Source: Flavobacteriaceae bacterium (GTDB taxonomy: Bacteria > Bacteroidota > Bacteroidia > Flavobacteriales > Flavobacteriaceae). Taken from it: a DNA stretch of 48,398 nucleotides. Positions 26,443 to 35,444 of the stretch are shown here, piece after piece. Both the position numbers and the translations under genes were made by a program. Position 1 is the stretch's first letter. Each line of letters begins with the position of its first letter. The notes beneath the pieces are model-generated. The model was not told the DNA's origin. It was given only the letters and a program-made list of their open reading frames with translations, and made no database searches. The stretch lies in the NCBI GenBank assembly GCA_013215105.1, contig JABSPL010000002.1:1-48398 (forward strand), given 5' to 3'.

Positions 26443-26456
26443 ACACTAATTAGTGT
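26443..26456. promoter_or_regulatory. Perfect 14-bp palindrome upstream of the PorP/SprF gene
   Basis: ACACTAATTAGTGT, 55 bases before the start codon, close to a possible -7 box (TATCTTTA on the - strand). It could be an operator, but no regulator is known. Confidence 0.35.
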
Positions 26457-26531
26457 AAATGAGTATGTTATATTAATGTTTTGTTTGTTAGATTTATGGC
26501 TGTGTTTTGTATTGTTTGTGGGCGTTTTGGG

Positions 26532-26560
26532 GCGTAGAGACGCAATGTATTACGTATCTA
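26532..26560. repeat. Degenerate GTAGAGACGC palindrome
   Basis: CGTAGAGACGCAAT followed by ATTACGTATCTA, an imperfect inverted repeat of the GTAGAGACG type dispersed in many bacterial genomes. Only one copy is seen here. Confidence 0.5.
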
Positions 26561-26734
26561 TATTGCAAATCACATCCTGAATTACCATTTATATATAGAA
26601 ATATAAAAATGATTCTATATTTTATAATAGGTTTAGTCGTGGAAGCATCTACAATAGTAGAAATTAAAAAGAACTTATAGACCTATTTATTACAAATTTA
26701 TTTGGTATAAATACCCCCGATATAATTAACCTTA

Positions 26735-26915
26735 CTTGCTATTGCTCACGTAAAAATACAATTTTGAAATCAATTCACAACCAGATGATGCAACATACAT
26801 TCCCCAAGATGCTTGTTATTGCTCACGCAATATAATGAAATTTAGAAATCAATTCACAACAGTATATGCCTAAACAAATAGCTTATAGGAGTTGCTATTG
26901 CTCACGAAATATAAT
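26735..26915 (-). CRISPR. CRISPR array 2 (distal, eroded): two repeats plus a half repeat, two spacers
   Basis: Repeats at 26735-26781 (47 bp) and 26812-26860 (49 bp); spacers 26782-26811 and 26861-26890 (both 30). A third repeat begins at 26891 but matches only to about 26915: its half equal to the crRNA repeat 5' end is gone. The repeats share the ends of array 1 (CAATTCACAAC and TGCTCACG on the + strand) but differ in the middle, where the 17-base stretch facing the tracrRNA anti-repeat has two or more extra mismatches. Both full repeats have the terminal base changed. No cas genes adjoin. Confidence 0.93.
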
Positions 26916-27283
26916 AAAAAAATACAGTTAGGTTTTTTTATAGAAATAGAGGTATCCTAGACTTGTAGCGCAAATACCTCTTATTTTCTGATAAAACTTG
27001 GTTCACTTAATAGTATTTCTCTTGATTATGCAATATGGTTTACTATCCCTTCTTGTTTTTATAACAGAGAAAAGAGTAATACCAAATGCATTTCCAAATA
27101 CCTTAATAGAAGTAGAATTATTTTTTGATTTGTCAAGTCCAAAAAGTAAATCATAGCCTAGCTATGGTTCTATTTTTTAACGCAGTCAAAGTGAAAAACA
27201 AACTACTTATATAGGGAGAATTGGTGATGTTTTTGGTATAATCCCCCAGTTATACATCAGCCCTTATATCAGGTAATATGGTT
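26916..27283. other. Stretch without a clear gene beyond array 2
   Basis: An 8-bp hairpin AGAGGTAT/ATACCTCT lies at 26948-26981 with an 18-base loop. Around 27066-27151 a short + strand frame reads KRVIPNAFPNTLIEVELFF before a stop, and further bits continue after stops, which could be a gene relic. I recognise nothing. It lies where a leader for array 2 would be expected. Confidence 0.4.
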
Positions 27284-27685
27284 CTATATAGGAGAAATAA
27301 TCTCTTTAAACTTATTAAAACCAGGAAATATCACCATGTAATATGTTATTATTATTACGATATTTATTTGAGGAATATCCTCTGGAGACATTATACTATA
27401 AAAAGCTGCTCCTTCTAATATAGCCCACCTAATTATATTAGAGGTTTGGTAGACTCCAGTTCTGGTATTTTCATCTTCACTAAGTTCTAGCTTCTTCATA
27501 GATACCCTAAACATAACTTCGCTACCTATGATAGCCGCAACAGGCACCAGCAAATACAATAATTGCTCTTCAGGAATATTAAATAAATTGTTCCAATCGA
27601 TGGTTATACTAAGTGCTGTCGCAAAAACAATCCCAGCCAACAAAGCTCCGTATATTATGATAAATACTCTATATTTTTCTTTCAT
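27284..27685 (-). CDS. Small integral membrane protein, unknown
   Basis: 133 residues with three or four predicted membrane helices (about 6-29, 42-62, 85-100 and 108-125). A basic/acidic loop (KKLELSEDENTR) separates the second and third. There is no signal peptide and no motif I recognise. It is followed by the long non-coding stretch toward array 2. It is probably a stand-alone inner-membrane protein. Confidence 0.7.
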   Translation of the reverse strand: MKEKYRVFIIIYGALLAGIVFATALSITIDWNNLFNIPEEQLLYLLVPVAAIIGSEVMFRVSMKKLELSEDENTRTGVYQTSNIIRWAILEGAAFYSIMSPEDIPQINIVIIITYYMVIFPGFNKFKEIISPI

Positions 27686-27756
27686 TATTGTTTTTCTTAT
27701 TTGTACTTGTTTTTTTATAAATATAAAAAGCCATTAATTACCCTAAAATATATAGT

Positions 27757-30165
27757 TTAATTACTTCTTATTAAAGTTCCTTCATCACTGTTTAAGCCTA
27801 CTAAAGTAGGGCGTACAGCAGAATCTTTTATTTCCCAATATTCATTTATATTCCAATCGAAAGACATAAAAGGAGAAGAACCATCAAAATCACCTTGTCC
27901 CATAGGCCCTCCTGTCACAGCGTTTCTATCGCTACCAATAACAGTGTTTCCATTGACTGTTACAGAAGAATTCCCGTAATTGTCAGCAAGAGATTCATTA
28001 TAACCCAAACCTAGTATTCTATTAACATCGGCAGTTCCTGTTATACTCGAATTAAATGCTATAGAATTCTGTATTGTTGCTTTTTCTAACACACCTACCA
28101 AACCACCTACTCTATCGGCAGTAGCAACTATATCTCCTGTAGCATACGAACTCGATATAGTCAAATAATACATATCGCCAACCAAACCTCCTACTCCGCT
28201 ATTGCCTGTTACGTTTCCTATAGCATATGAGTTAGACAAAGTTGGTTTAGTCTCATTATTATAGTAGAAAAAGCCTACTAAACCACCTGTTTTATCGTTT
28301 CCTATTACATTACCAGAAGCATAAGATGTAGATATATTACAATCTTCTGCTCTTCCTACTAGTCCTCCTGTATTATTATTACCTTCTATATCGCCTGTAG
28401 CATAAGAGTATGTGATGTCAGAATCTAGTTTTATATGTCCAGCCAAGCCTCCTGTATAGTCTAGTCCATTTACAGAACCAGTAGCATACGATTTAGTAAT
28501 TATCAATCGTGTAATAGAGCCTACCAGACCACCATTATAGTTCCCTTCACCCAAAATATCGTTTTCAGAGTAAGACTCATCAACAGTCGAATATGATGAA
28601 TCGCCCATTAACCCTCCTAAATACGAGTTACCAGTAATACTACCCTTACTATATGAACTAGTAATGTTAGTTTTATAATTATCTCCTGCCAACCCGCCTA
28701 AGTATTCATTTCCCGTAATATCTACTACAGAATAAGAATCATAAATATCTAAACCATCATCTGACGCACCTACAAAACCGCCTACATTATCATTCGCTGT
28801 TATATTTCCTGTAACGTAAGAGTTTCTGATAGTTACTTTTCCGCCTATAAGACCAATAAGACCTGCCACATTGTTTTCTGCCTCAATATTACAGTCTATA
28901 AGCCCTAAATTTTCGATACTAGAACCTACCGAAAACCCAAACAAACCTACATTATCTGTGTCAGGTGTATTTATCATAAGGTTACTTATAGTTTTATTAT
29001 TACCGTCAAAACTCCCTCTAAAAGAATTATTATAGCTGTCTCCCAAAGGCTTAAAACCTTCTCCTACAGTAAATTTCTCAATATCATCTATATTTCTATA
29101 ATTAGAGTTATTGTTAAAATCTAAGTCTTTCATCAGTACATAACTCATATCTAAGTCATCACTTATCACTTGTAAATCTTCTATAGCCCAAACACCTATA
29201 TGAGTACCGTTTTCATTAACAATCCATGTACCATCTTCTTTGGAAACCTTAGTAAATTGCTTAGGTATATCAAATGTCATGTCTATATCATAGCTTTTTT
29301 CAGAGCCATCTTCTGAACTTACGTTATAGTTTAGTATTTTGGTAAAGTCAGTAGTTACTCCATTGTTAGGGCTTATTATAGCTCCTTGAGAAAATGATAT
29401 ATATGGGATTAAACTAGTAATATCTGTAGCATAAGGAACCATTACGTTTATAATATTGTTCTCTCTGTTTATATATGCTATTATATCAGAATCTAAATTA
29501 GAGTTAGCTTCTGCTGAAAAGACAAAACTTAGTATGTCATTTTCAGAATTAGGAATAGTCTTTAATTTGACAGTTATTTCCTTTGTACTTCCATCCATAT
29601 ATTCTAAAGTATAAATAGCTGTATTATCTTCCGAAAAATCAAGCTTTTCTCCCGAATTAGGGTTACAAACTGTATTTTCAGAATATTCAAAAGTAGGAGT
29701 AAAAGAACTTATAATTGTCCCTTTAGGAAAAGTAACTGTTATATTATTATCTTGGTAGCTTGTAATTCCTCCTTCTATAGAATAATTACTTATAGTCGAC
29801 ATATCAATCAATATTACCGATATAGTGTATATATTAGTTGAATTATCTTCGGCAGTAACGGTTATAGTTATAATATTATTATCTGCTGAAATATTTTCAT
29901 TCCCTTCAACAACTATTGCCTTTATAGACTCCGATTCTCCGTGAGAATCAACATTTAAAGACAGAGTACCTATAGGAACATAAACTTTATAGTCATTAAC
30001 TTCAGGTGAGTAATCTTTGTCTAACGCCACATTAGAACCGTCTGATTTAGTTATATATAATTGGGAAATATTCGATTCGTTGCTTTTATCGTCTTCTTCA
30101 CTACACGAAAACATACCTATTGACACTATAAGTATCAATACTAAGAGTTTAACTTCTTTGAACAT
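27757..30165 (-). CDS. GLUG-repeat surface lipoprotein
   Basis: 802 residues. The lipoprotein signal is MFKEVKLLVLILIVSIGMFSC, followed by an acidic stretch (SEEDDKSNES) of the kind that marks surface-exposed lipoproteins in Bacteroidota. Residues about 35-310 hold three Ig-like or cadherin-like modules, each ending in patterns such as DNSTNIYTISV and DGSEKSYDIDM. From about residue 325 a GLUG/filamentous-haemagglutinin-like beta-helix begins, with at least ten units of the form GGLVG ... SYATGNVTG. Such proteins are usually adhesins or cell-wall-binding structural proteins. The C-terminus has no T9SS domain. It sits 75 bases downstream of the prohibitin terminator on the far side and appears to be a single gene. 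Confidence 0.88.
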   Translation of the reverse strand: MFKEVKLLVLILIVSIGMFSCSEEDDKSNESNISQLYITKSDGSNVALDKDYSPEVNDYKVYVPIGTLSLNVDSHGESESIKAIVVEGNENISADNNIITITVTAEDNSTNIYTISVILIDMSTISNYSIEGGITSYQDNNITVTFPKGTIISSFTPTFEYSENTVCNPNSGEKLDFSEDNTAIYTLEYMDGSTKEITVKLKTIPNSENDILSFVFSAEANSNLDSDIIAYINRENNIINVMVPYATDITSLIPYISFSQGAIISPNNGVTTDFTKILNYNVSSEDGSEKSYDIDMTFDIPKQFTKVSKEDGTWIVNENGTHIGVWAIEDLQVISDDLDMSYVLMKDLDFNNNSNYRNIDDIEKFTVGEGFKPLGDSYNNSFRGSFDGNNKTISNLMINTPDTDNVGLFGFSVGSSIENLGLIDCNIEAENNVAGLIGLIGGKVTIRNSYVTGNITANDNVGGFVGASDDGLDIYDSYSVVDITGNEYLGGLAGDNYKTNITSSYSKGSITGNSYLGGLMGDSSYSTVDESYSENDILGEGNYNGGLVGSITRLIITKSYATGSVNGLDYTGGLAGHIKLDSDITYSYATGDIEGNNNTGGLVGRAEDCNISTSYASGNVIGNDKTGGLVGFFYYNNETKPTLSNSYAIGNVTGNSGVGGLVGDMYYLTISSSYATGDIVATADRVGGLVGVLEKATIQNSIAFNSSITGTADVNRILGLGYNESLADNYGNSSVTVNGNTVIGSDRNAVTGGPMGQGDFDGSSPFMSFDWNINEYWEIKDSAVRPTLVGLNSDEGTLIRSN

Positions 30166-30181
30166 AGTTATATTATAATTG

Positions 30182-30229
30182 AAAAATCATCAATTATTCC
30201 TGATTATACAAAACAAGAATAATTGATGA
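30182..30229 (-). terminator. Terminator of the prohibitin gene
   Basis: Perfect 13-bp stem TCATCAATTATTC/GAATAATTGATGA, followed on the - strand by five T. It starts 11 bases after the stop. Confidence 0.9.
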
Positions 30230-30239
30230 AATAAACTTC

Positions 30240-31070
30240 TTAGTTATTACCCAATATAAGTGGTAATCCGTCAGATCCACCTATTATTACAGTCTTAGCA
30301 TTGTTCGATTCTGCTAATTTCAAAGTAGCTTCTATACCTTTATCTTTAAGTATCTTATCGGTTAGCGATGCGTTCAATATTCTGTTTGCATCAGCTTTAC
30401 CTTGTGCTTGTATTATTTGTCTTAGTGCTTCTTTTTCGGCTTTTTGTATTTTAAATTCATACTCCAAAGACTCTTGCTCTTGCTTTAGTTTATTCTCTAT
30501 TGCAAGTTTTATGGTCGGAGGCAATATTACATCTCTTACCAATACATCGTTCAATTGTACATATTGAGATTCTAGTATTTTATTACTTTCTTCATAAATT
30601 TCCTTTTGTATAGCATCTCTTTTGGTAGAATATAACTGCTCAGGAGTGTACCTACCTACTACGCTACGAGTTGCCGAACGTATAGCTGGTTTTATTATTA
30701 AGTCAACATAGTCTCTACCTTTTTCTTTGTGCAGAAAACCTAATTTATCTAATTTAGGTTGAAACCATACAGAAGCATCTAGTTTTATTTCCAATCCGTT
30801 CGACGACAATACTGCCATTCCTTTTTCGAATATCTCTTGTTGACGTACATTGTAAATAACAACTTTGTTCCATGGAGCTATAAAGTGAAATCCTTCATCT
30901 ATAAACTCATCGGTATTTACACCATCGTTAAATGTTTCGTATAATACTCCTGCTTGTCCTGCTGGTATTGTAACTGTCGATTTGGTTATCATTATAAGAC
31001 CTACTATTACTAATACTGCTACTAACACAATTCCTTTTGGAAACTGTGGTGTTTGATAATTTTGTGCCAT
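30240..31070 (-). CDS. Prohibitin family (SPFH) membrane protein
   Basis: 276 residues. One membrane helix (about 13-28, GIVLVAVLVIVGLIMI) precedes an SPFH domain (about 30-200; PAGQAGVLYETF, DGLEIKLDASVWFQ, SVVGRYTPEQLYS). A helical coiled coil (about 200-245; LKQEQESLEYEFKIQKAEKE, then AQGKADANRIL) follows. Prohibitins form ring assemblies in the inner membrane that organise lipids and proteases such as FtsH. It follows the VWA gene by 12 bases and may be co-transcribed with it. A strong terminator closes it. Confidence 0.92.
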   Translation of the reverse strand: MAQNYQTPQFPKGIVLVAVLVIVGLIMITKSTVTIPAGQAGVLYETFNDGVNTDEFIDEGFHFIAPWNKVVIYNVRQQEIFEKGMAVLSSNGLEIKLDASVWFQPKLDKLGFLHKEKGRDYVDLIIKPAIRSATRSVVGRYTPEQLYSTKRDAIQKEIYEESNKILESQYVQLNDVLVRDVILPPTIKLAIENKLKQEQESLEYEFKIQKAEKEALRQIIQAQGKADANRILNASLTDKILKDKGIEATLKLAESNNAKTVIIGGSDGLPLILGNN

Positions 31071-31082
31071 TTTATTTTATTT

Positions 31083-33085
31083 TTATATTTTTCCGTGATA
31101 TTTTCTTAAAAACCACTCTACTGACAAAGTTAACAAAATAAACATAACTAAGTACTTTCTATCTATTAATGATTTGCTATGAATTACTTTATTTTTTATA
31201 ATGCTATGCTTCTGTGTTTTTAAATGTTTTTCTATAGCAATACTAAACCCTTCTAAACCCATATAAACACCTTGATTAACGGTAGATAATTCTTTTAATT
31301 CTTTGGTTTTATTTATATTGAACACGTCTTCTATATCTGTTGCTAATATCTCGAATCGACCCGTTTTTTTGACTTTTTTATTAACTCCCGAAAATACTTC
31401 GAAACTATATTTCCCTATTTCAAGACTATTTAACGACAAGTTATATCGTTTATTATCTTTTACAAAAAGATGTTTTTCCTGAGTTTGGTCTTCTTTTATT
31501 ATATTAAAAACAAATCATCTCTTAAGTCTATTTTGTTATTTACATTGTATTTCGACACATTTATCTCGAAAGGCTCGTTATTGTAAACCTCCGTTTTATA
31601 GTCTAACTGCATCCTACTAGCGTAGTTTTTAACCGACATATATTTGATTATATCTGTCATAAAACTATCAAATTGTTCAAACTTGGTTTCTTCACTATAA
31701 CTATACATTCTCCATAACCACAAACCTTCTCCTTGCCAAAGCCCTACTTTTTTGTTTTGGACCTTAGCCGTGGCTAGTATATAGTCTTGTCCTCCTTTAA
31801 TACTTATCAAAGTCTCAAAATTATCATTATACTTAACCAAACCCTTAGTATATTTCAAAGGAGGATATTCTTGCATATCAATTCTGGTACTAAAAGCCGA
31901 ATAACTATGATTAACTACAGGGTAAGCATCTAAAACTCCTCCCCTATTCTTTTTATTAAAGCTTAGGTTTACACTATTCAAAAGTCCCCAATCGGTTTTT
32001 GTACCTGTTACAAATAAGCTATTAATACTAGTACTATTCAGCTTATTTATAAGTTTCTCAAACTTTTTGTTTGGTTGATATACTATTGTCAAATCGGTAT
32101 TTTGAAGTACTTTATAATCCAAATCATCTATTTTGACTGTATTTATTTTATAAGTTTTTGCTACACTTCGCTTTAACACTCCTATATCGGGGTGTAGCTT
32201 ATCATATACCAACAATACCTTCTGAGAATAGTCTCCTATTTCTATATTTATTTTTTTACTATTATTAATAGTGTTTTTTTCATCCTTCAGATTACTTATA
32301 CTTATTCTATATTCTTTAAAACCTTTAGTATTTTCTTTTAGTTCAAAAACATCTAAAGCTCTATTTTGTTTAGCATCTAGCTTTATTGCCCTTCGGAAAA
32401 GTGTTTTTGTACCTTTTTTTAGTATTAATTCCAATTCTACAGATCTATCTCCATAATACTCAGTCATCACTTCTATTTCGAACTTAGTATCGACCGATGC
32501 TTTTTTGTTATAATTAACTTTTTTAATAAACACATCTTCCATAGTTATACCAAACTCACTATGAACTATATTTATAGTATTAGAATACAATATATCGCTA
32601 TATTCATAACCACTAGTACTTATTCCATCAGTTACAATAAACAACTCAGCTTTACTGTCTCTATTTATTATATCTATATTATTAAGAGAATTATATATAT
32701 CTGTCTGTTTTTCTTTAAAACTCAAAGAATCTAGTAAAGTTGCATTTTTTCCGAATTTATAATATTTAACTTCATAGTTATCTGTTATAAAATCACTATT
32801 TCTGAGTTTATTATATTCTTCTTTTATCAATATTGACTTATCGGCCATAGACTTAGAATCATCGAACAAAAAAACTAGTTTTGGTTTTATTTCTATATAG
32901 TCTGTATAACTAATTTCTATATTTACAAAAACTAATAGTACAGCAAAAACACTAATTATTCTTAACAAAAAGAACATCAGAGTAACTCTACCATCAGTTT
33001 TGGCTTTATAGTAATAAAAAAAATAAGAAATAATTATAGAGGCAAGCAAACAAGCAATCACTATAAAAACATATTTATATATCAT
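31083..33085 (-). pseudogene. VWA-domain membrane protein gene split by a frameshift
   Basis: The first part reads from ATG 33085 (MIYKYVFIVIACLLASIII) to a stop at 31499. A second frame continues from the region of 31509 to 31083. An upstream ATG at 33127 lies inside the glnS terminator and is rejected. The N-terminus has two membrane helices; a VWA-like domain follows with the MIDAS start LVFLFDDSKSM, and the end has another helix (YLVMFILLTLSVEWFLRKY). This is the architecture of BatA-like and aerotolerance-type membrane proteins. One extra T in the T5 run (31506-31510) would restore one frame of about 665 residues (RDDLF then NIIKEDQTQ). It may be a true mutation, a sequencing error, or slippage. 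No other bat genes are nearby. Confidence 0.8.
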
Positions 33086-33111
33086 AAAAAAAATTTCTTT
33101 TTCAAAACAAT

Positions 33112-33144
33112 AAACCCTGATAATCATAGCGAATATCAGGGTTT
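33112..33144 (-). terminator. Terminator of glnS
   Basis: Perfect 10-bp stem AAACCCTGAT/ATCAGGGTTT around a 13-base loop, eight bases after the glnS stop. Confidence 0.8.
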
Positions 33145-33151
33145 TTATTAA

Positions 33152-35263
33152 TTAGCTAAGCAACTCTCTTATTGCTGAACTTTTATCTTCTAGTTTTATT
33201 TTGTCTAACAATTCTTTATTCTTAGCCGATATACTATCGTTTTTGGTAGCTAACAACACCGCCTGATACCTAACATAGCTATTTGTTTTGAGCAAACAAA
33301 CCGATGTAAAGCTATACATATCGTCAGTTAACAAACTATCTTGCCATTTTCCTTTGGCAAATAACGAATTAAGAACAAACAAATAACACAACAAGTCTTT
33401 GTTCGTGTCTAAACCTTTCATATCGTCAGTAAAACCATCTAAAACCAAAGCTTCTGCTTTTGTATAAATATTAGCTTCTATATCTGTTCTTTCTTCGGGA
33501 GTACGACTTTTTATATATTTATTACTCATAGTCACTAGCTCTGCCAAGAGTTGTTTATTAACATCTTGTTTGGCTTTATTAGTGTTTTTCTGAACCTTAG
33601 CCCAGCTATCTGTCAAGCCTACAGTTTTGTTAAATACTATACTATCGGCTTTACTATCCTTATCTACACAGAAATAACCCATCCTTTGGAACTGAAAGCT
33701 ATCTCCTGGTTTAGAATCTTTTATACTAGGCTCTACAAAAGCAGTTATAGCACTCAAAGAATCCTTGTTTATAAACTCTTTGAAGTTCTTGTCCTTATGA
33801 CTATCAGGAGCAGAATCGTTAAAAAGCCTGTCGTATAACCTAACCTCTACAGGTACAGCATGAGCTACAGAAACCCAGTGCAAAGTACCTTTTACTTTAC
33901 GCTTACTAGCTTCAGTACCACTTCCCGAACGAGAATCAGCATCGTAAGTACAGTGTATTTCGGTTATCTTTCCGCTATCGTCTTTTACTATATCGTTAGC
34001 TTTTATTATATATGCGTTTTTAAGCCTCACCTCTTTACCCAAAGACAATCTAAAAAACTTCTTGTTAGCATTTTCTTTAAAATCTTCTCTTTCTATATAT
34101 AATTCTCTAGAAAAAGGAATATTTCTATTACCAGCATTTTCATCTTCAGGATTATTTTCGGCCTCAAGTATTTCATGACTATCTTTGTCATAATTGGTAA
34201 TAACTATCTTAACAGGGTCTAGAACTGCCATTATTCTAGGTGCTTTTTTGTTCAAATCATCTTTGATACAATACTCTAACAAAGCCACATCTATCACATT
34301 GTTTCGCTTAGAAACTCCCGAAGTATTTATAAAATTCCTTATAGACTCAGCAGTATAACCTCTACGTCTAAGCCCCGAAATAGTAGGCATACGAGGATCA
34401 TCCCATCCGTTTACGTCTTTATTTTCGACCAATTCGGCTAGTTTTCGCTTACTCATTACCGTATAACTAAGGTTTAGCCTTGCAAACTCTCTTTGCTTAA
34501 CCTTAATAGTATCACTAGTATACACCCCTTCCAGATACCATTCGTACAATTCTCTATGCACTTCAAACTCTAAAGTACAAACCGAATGCGATACGCTTTC
34601 TATATAATCGGACTGACCGTGCGCCCAGTCATACATAGGATATATCTTCCATTTGTCACCAGTACGGTGATGTGTTTTGTTAAGCATACGATACATAATA
34701 GGGTCTCTCATATGCATATTGTTATGAGACATATCTATTTTAGCTCTTAAAATATGACTACCTTCTTCAAGTTCGCCATTTTTCATTTTCTCAAATAATC
34801 CTAAGTTTATTTCTACCGAATTATCTCTATTAGGTCCATTAACACCTGGTTTGGTAGGTGTTCCTTTTTGCTCTGCTATCTGCTCAGAAGTCTGGTTATC
34901 AACATAAGCTTTACCATTTCTTATAAGCTCTACAGCCCAAGAATATAACTGATCAAAATAATCGGAAGTATAGCATTCTTTGTCCCATTTGAAACCTAGC
35001 CATTCTATATCCTCTTTTATAGCATCTACAAACTCTTGTTCCTCTTTTGCAGGATTAGTATCGTCAAACCTTAAGTTAACAGGTGCATTATAGCTCTGCC
35101 CTAACCCAAAGTTAAGACATATAGACTTTGCATGACCTATATGTAAGTATCCGTTTGGCTCAGGAGGAAATCTGAATCGTAATTCAGACTTATCAACCCC
35201 TTTCTCTAGGTCTTTTTCTATTATTTGTTCTATAAAATTAAGATTCTTTTTATCTTCAGTCAT
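33152..35263 (-). CDS. glnS: Glutamine-tRNA ligase
   Basis: 703 residues. The class I signatures are H41-I-G-H44 in PPEPNGYLHIGHAKS and VMSKRK (269-274, the KMSKS loop). RFDDTNPAKEE and YPMYDWAHGQSDYIE are typical of GlnRS rather than GluRS. The anticodon-binding beta-barrels occupy about 345-560. The last 140 residues extend past the usual end of about 555 residues; they are helical (LLAELVTMSNKYIKSRTPEER) and may be a tRNA-binding appendix of the YqeY or HEAT-like kind seen in some lineages. It charges tRNA-Gln in the cytoplasm. It is a housekeeping gene and a good anchor for the chromosome. Confidence 0.97.
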   Translation of the reverse strand: MTEDKKNLNFIEQIIEKDLEKGVDKSELRFRFPPEPNGYLHIGHAKSICLNFGLGQSYNAPVNLRFDDTNPAKEEQEFVDAIKEDIEWLGFKWDKECYTSDYFDQLYSWAVELIRNGKAYVDNQTSEQIAEQKGTPTKPGVNGPNRDNSVEINLGLFEKMKNGELEEGSHILRAKIDMSHNNMHMRDPIMYRMLNKTHHRTGDKWKIYPMYDWAHGQSDYIESVSHSVCTLEFEVHRELYEWYLEGVYTSDTIKVKQREFARLNLSYTVMSKRKLAELVENKDVNGWDDPRMPTISGLRRRGYTAESIRNFINTSGVSKRNNVIDVALLEYCIKDDLNKKAPRIMAVLDPVKIVITNYDKDSHEILEAENNPEDENAGNRNIPFSRELYIEREDFKENANKKFFRLSLGKEVRLKNAYIIKANDIVKDDSGKITEIHCTYDADSRSGSGTEASKRKVKGTLHWVSVAHAVPVEVRLYDRLFNDSAPDSHKDKNFKEFINKDSLSAITAFVEPSIKDSKPGDSFQFQRMGYFCVDKDSKADSIVFNKTVGLTDSWAKVQKNTNKAKQDVNKQLLAELVTMSNKYIKSRTPEERTDIEANIYTKAEALVLDGFTDDMKGLDTNKDLLCYLFVLNSLFAKGKWQDSLLTDDMYSFTSVCLLKTNSYVRYQAVLLATKNDSISAKNKELLDKIKLEDKSSAIRELLS

Positions 35264-35349
35264 TTTTTACAATCTATATACTTTATTTATAATCAATTTC
35301 GCCGTATTTATTTTAATAATAAAAATACTACTAAATAATATCTAATCAA

Positions 35350-35378
35350 AAAAAAACAAGCTTTATTAAAAACTTGTA
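35350..35378 (-). terminator. Probable terminator of apbE
   Basis: ACAAGCTTT/AAACTTGT hairpin with one bulged position between A-rich and T-rich flanks, just past the apbE stop region toward glnS. Confidence 0.5.
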
Positions 35379-35444
35379 TTCTTATTATATTTTACTCCTA
35401 TTACAAAACTAACAAATAATATGTTTTGACAATAGTATTTTACT

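Noticed and set aside
23389-26890. Self-targeting spacers against this window
   Set aside because: By eye none of the four spacers has a match here; a genome-wide search was not possible.
26891-26990. Second tracrRNA candidate: half repeat followed by a hairpin
   Set aside because: An anti-repeat must contain the CAATTCACAAC end that pairs with the repeat 5' half; this half repeat lacks it, and there is no U-tract after the hairpin. The site at 17214-17300 has every expected part.
33086-33127. Upstream start for the VWA gene
   Set aside because: It begins inside the glnS terminator stem; the membrane-helix start at 33085 is natural.
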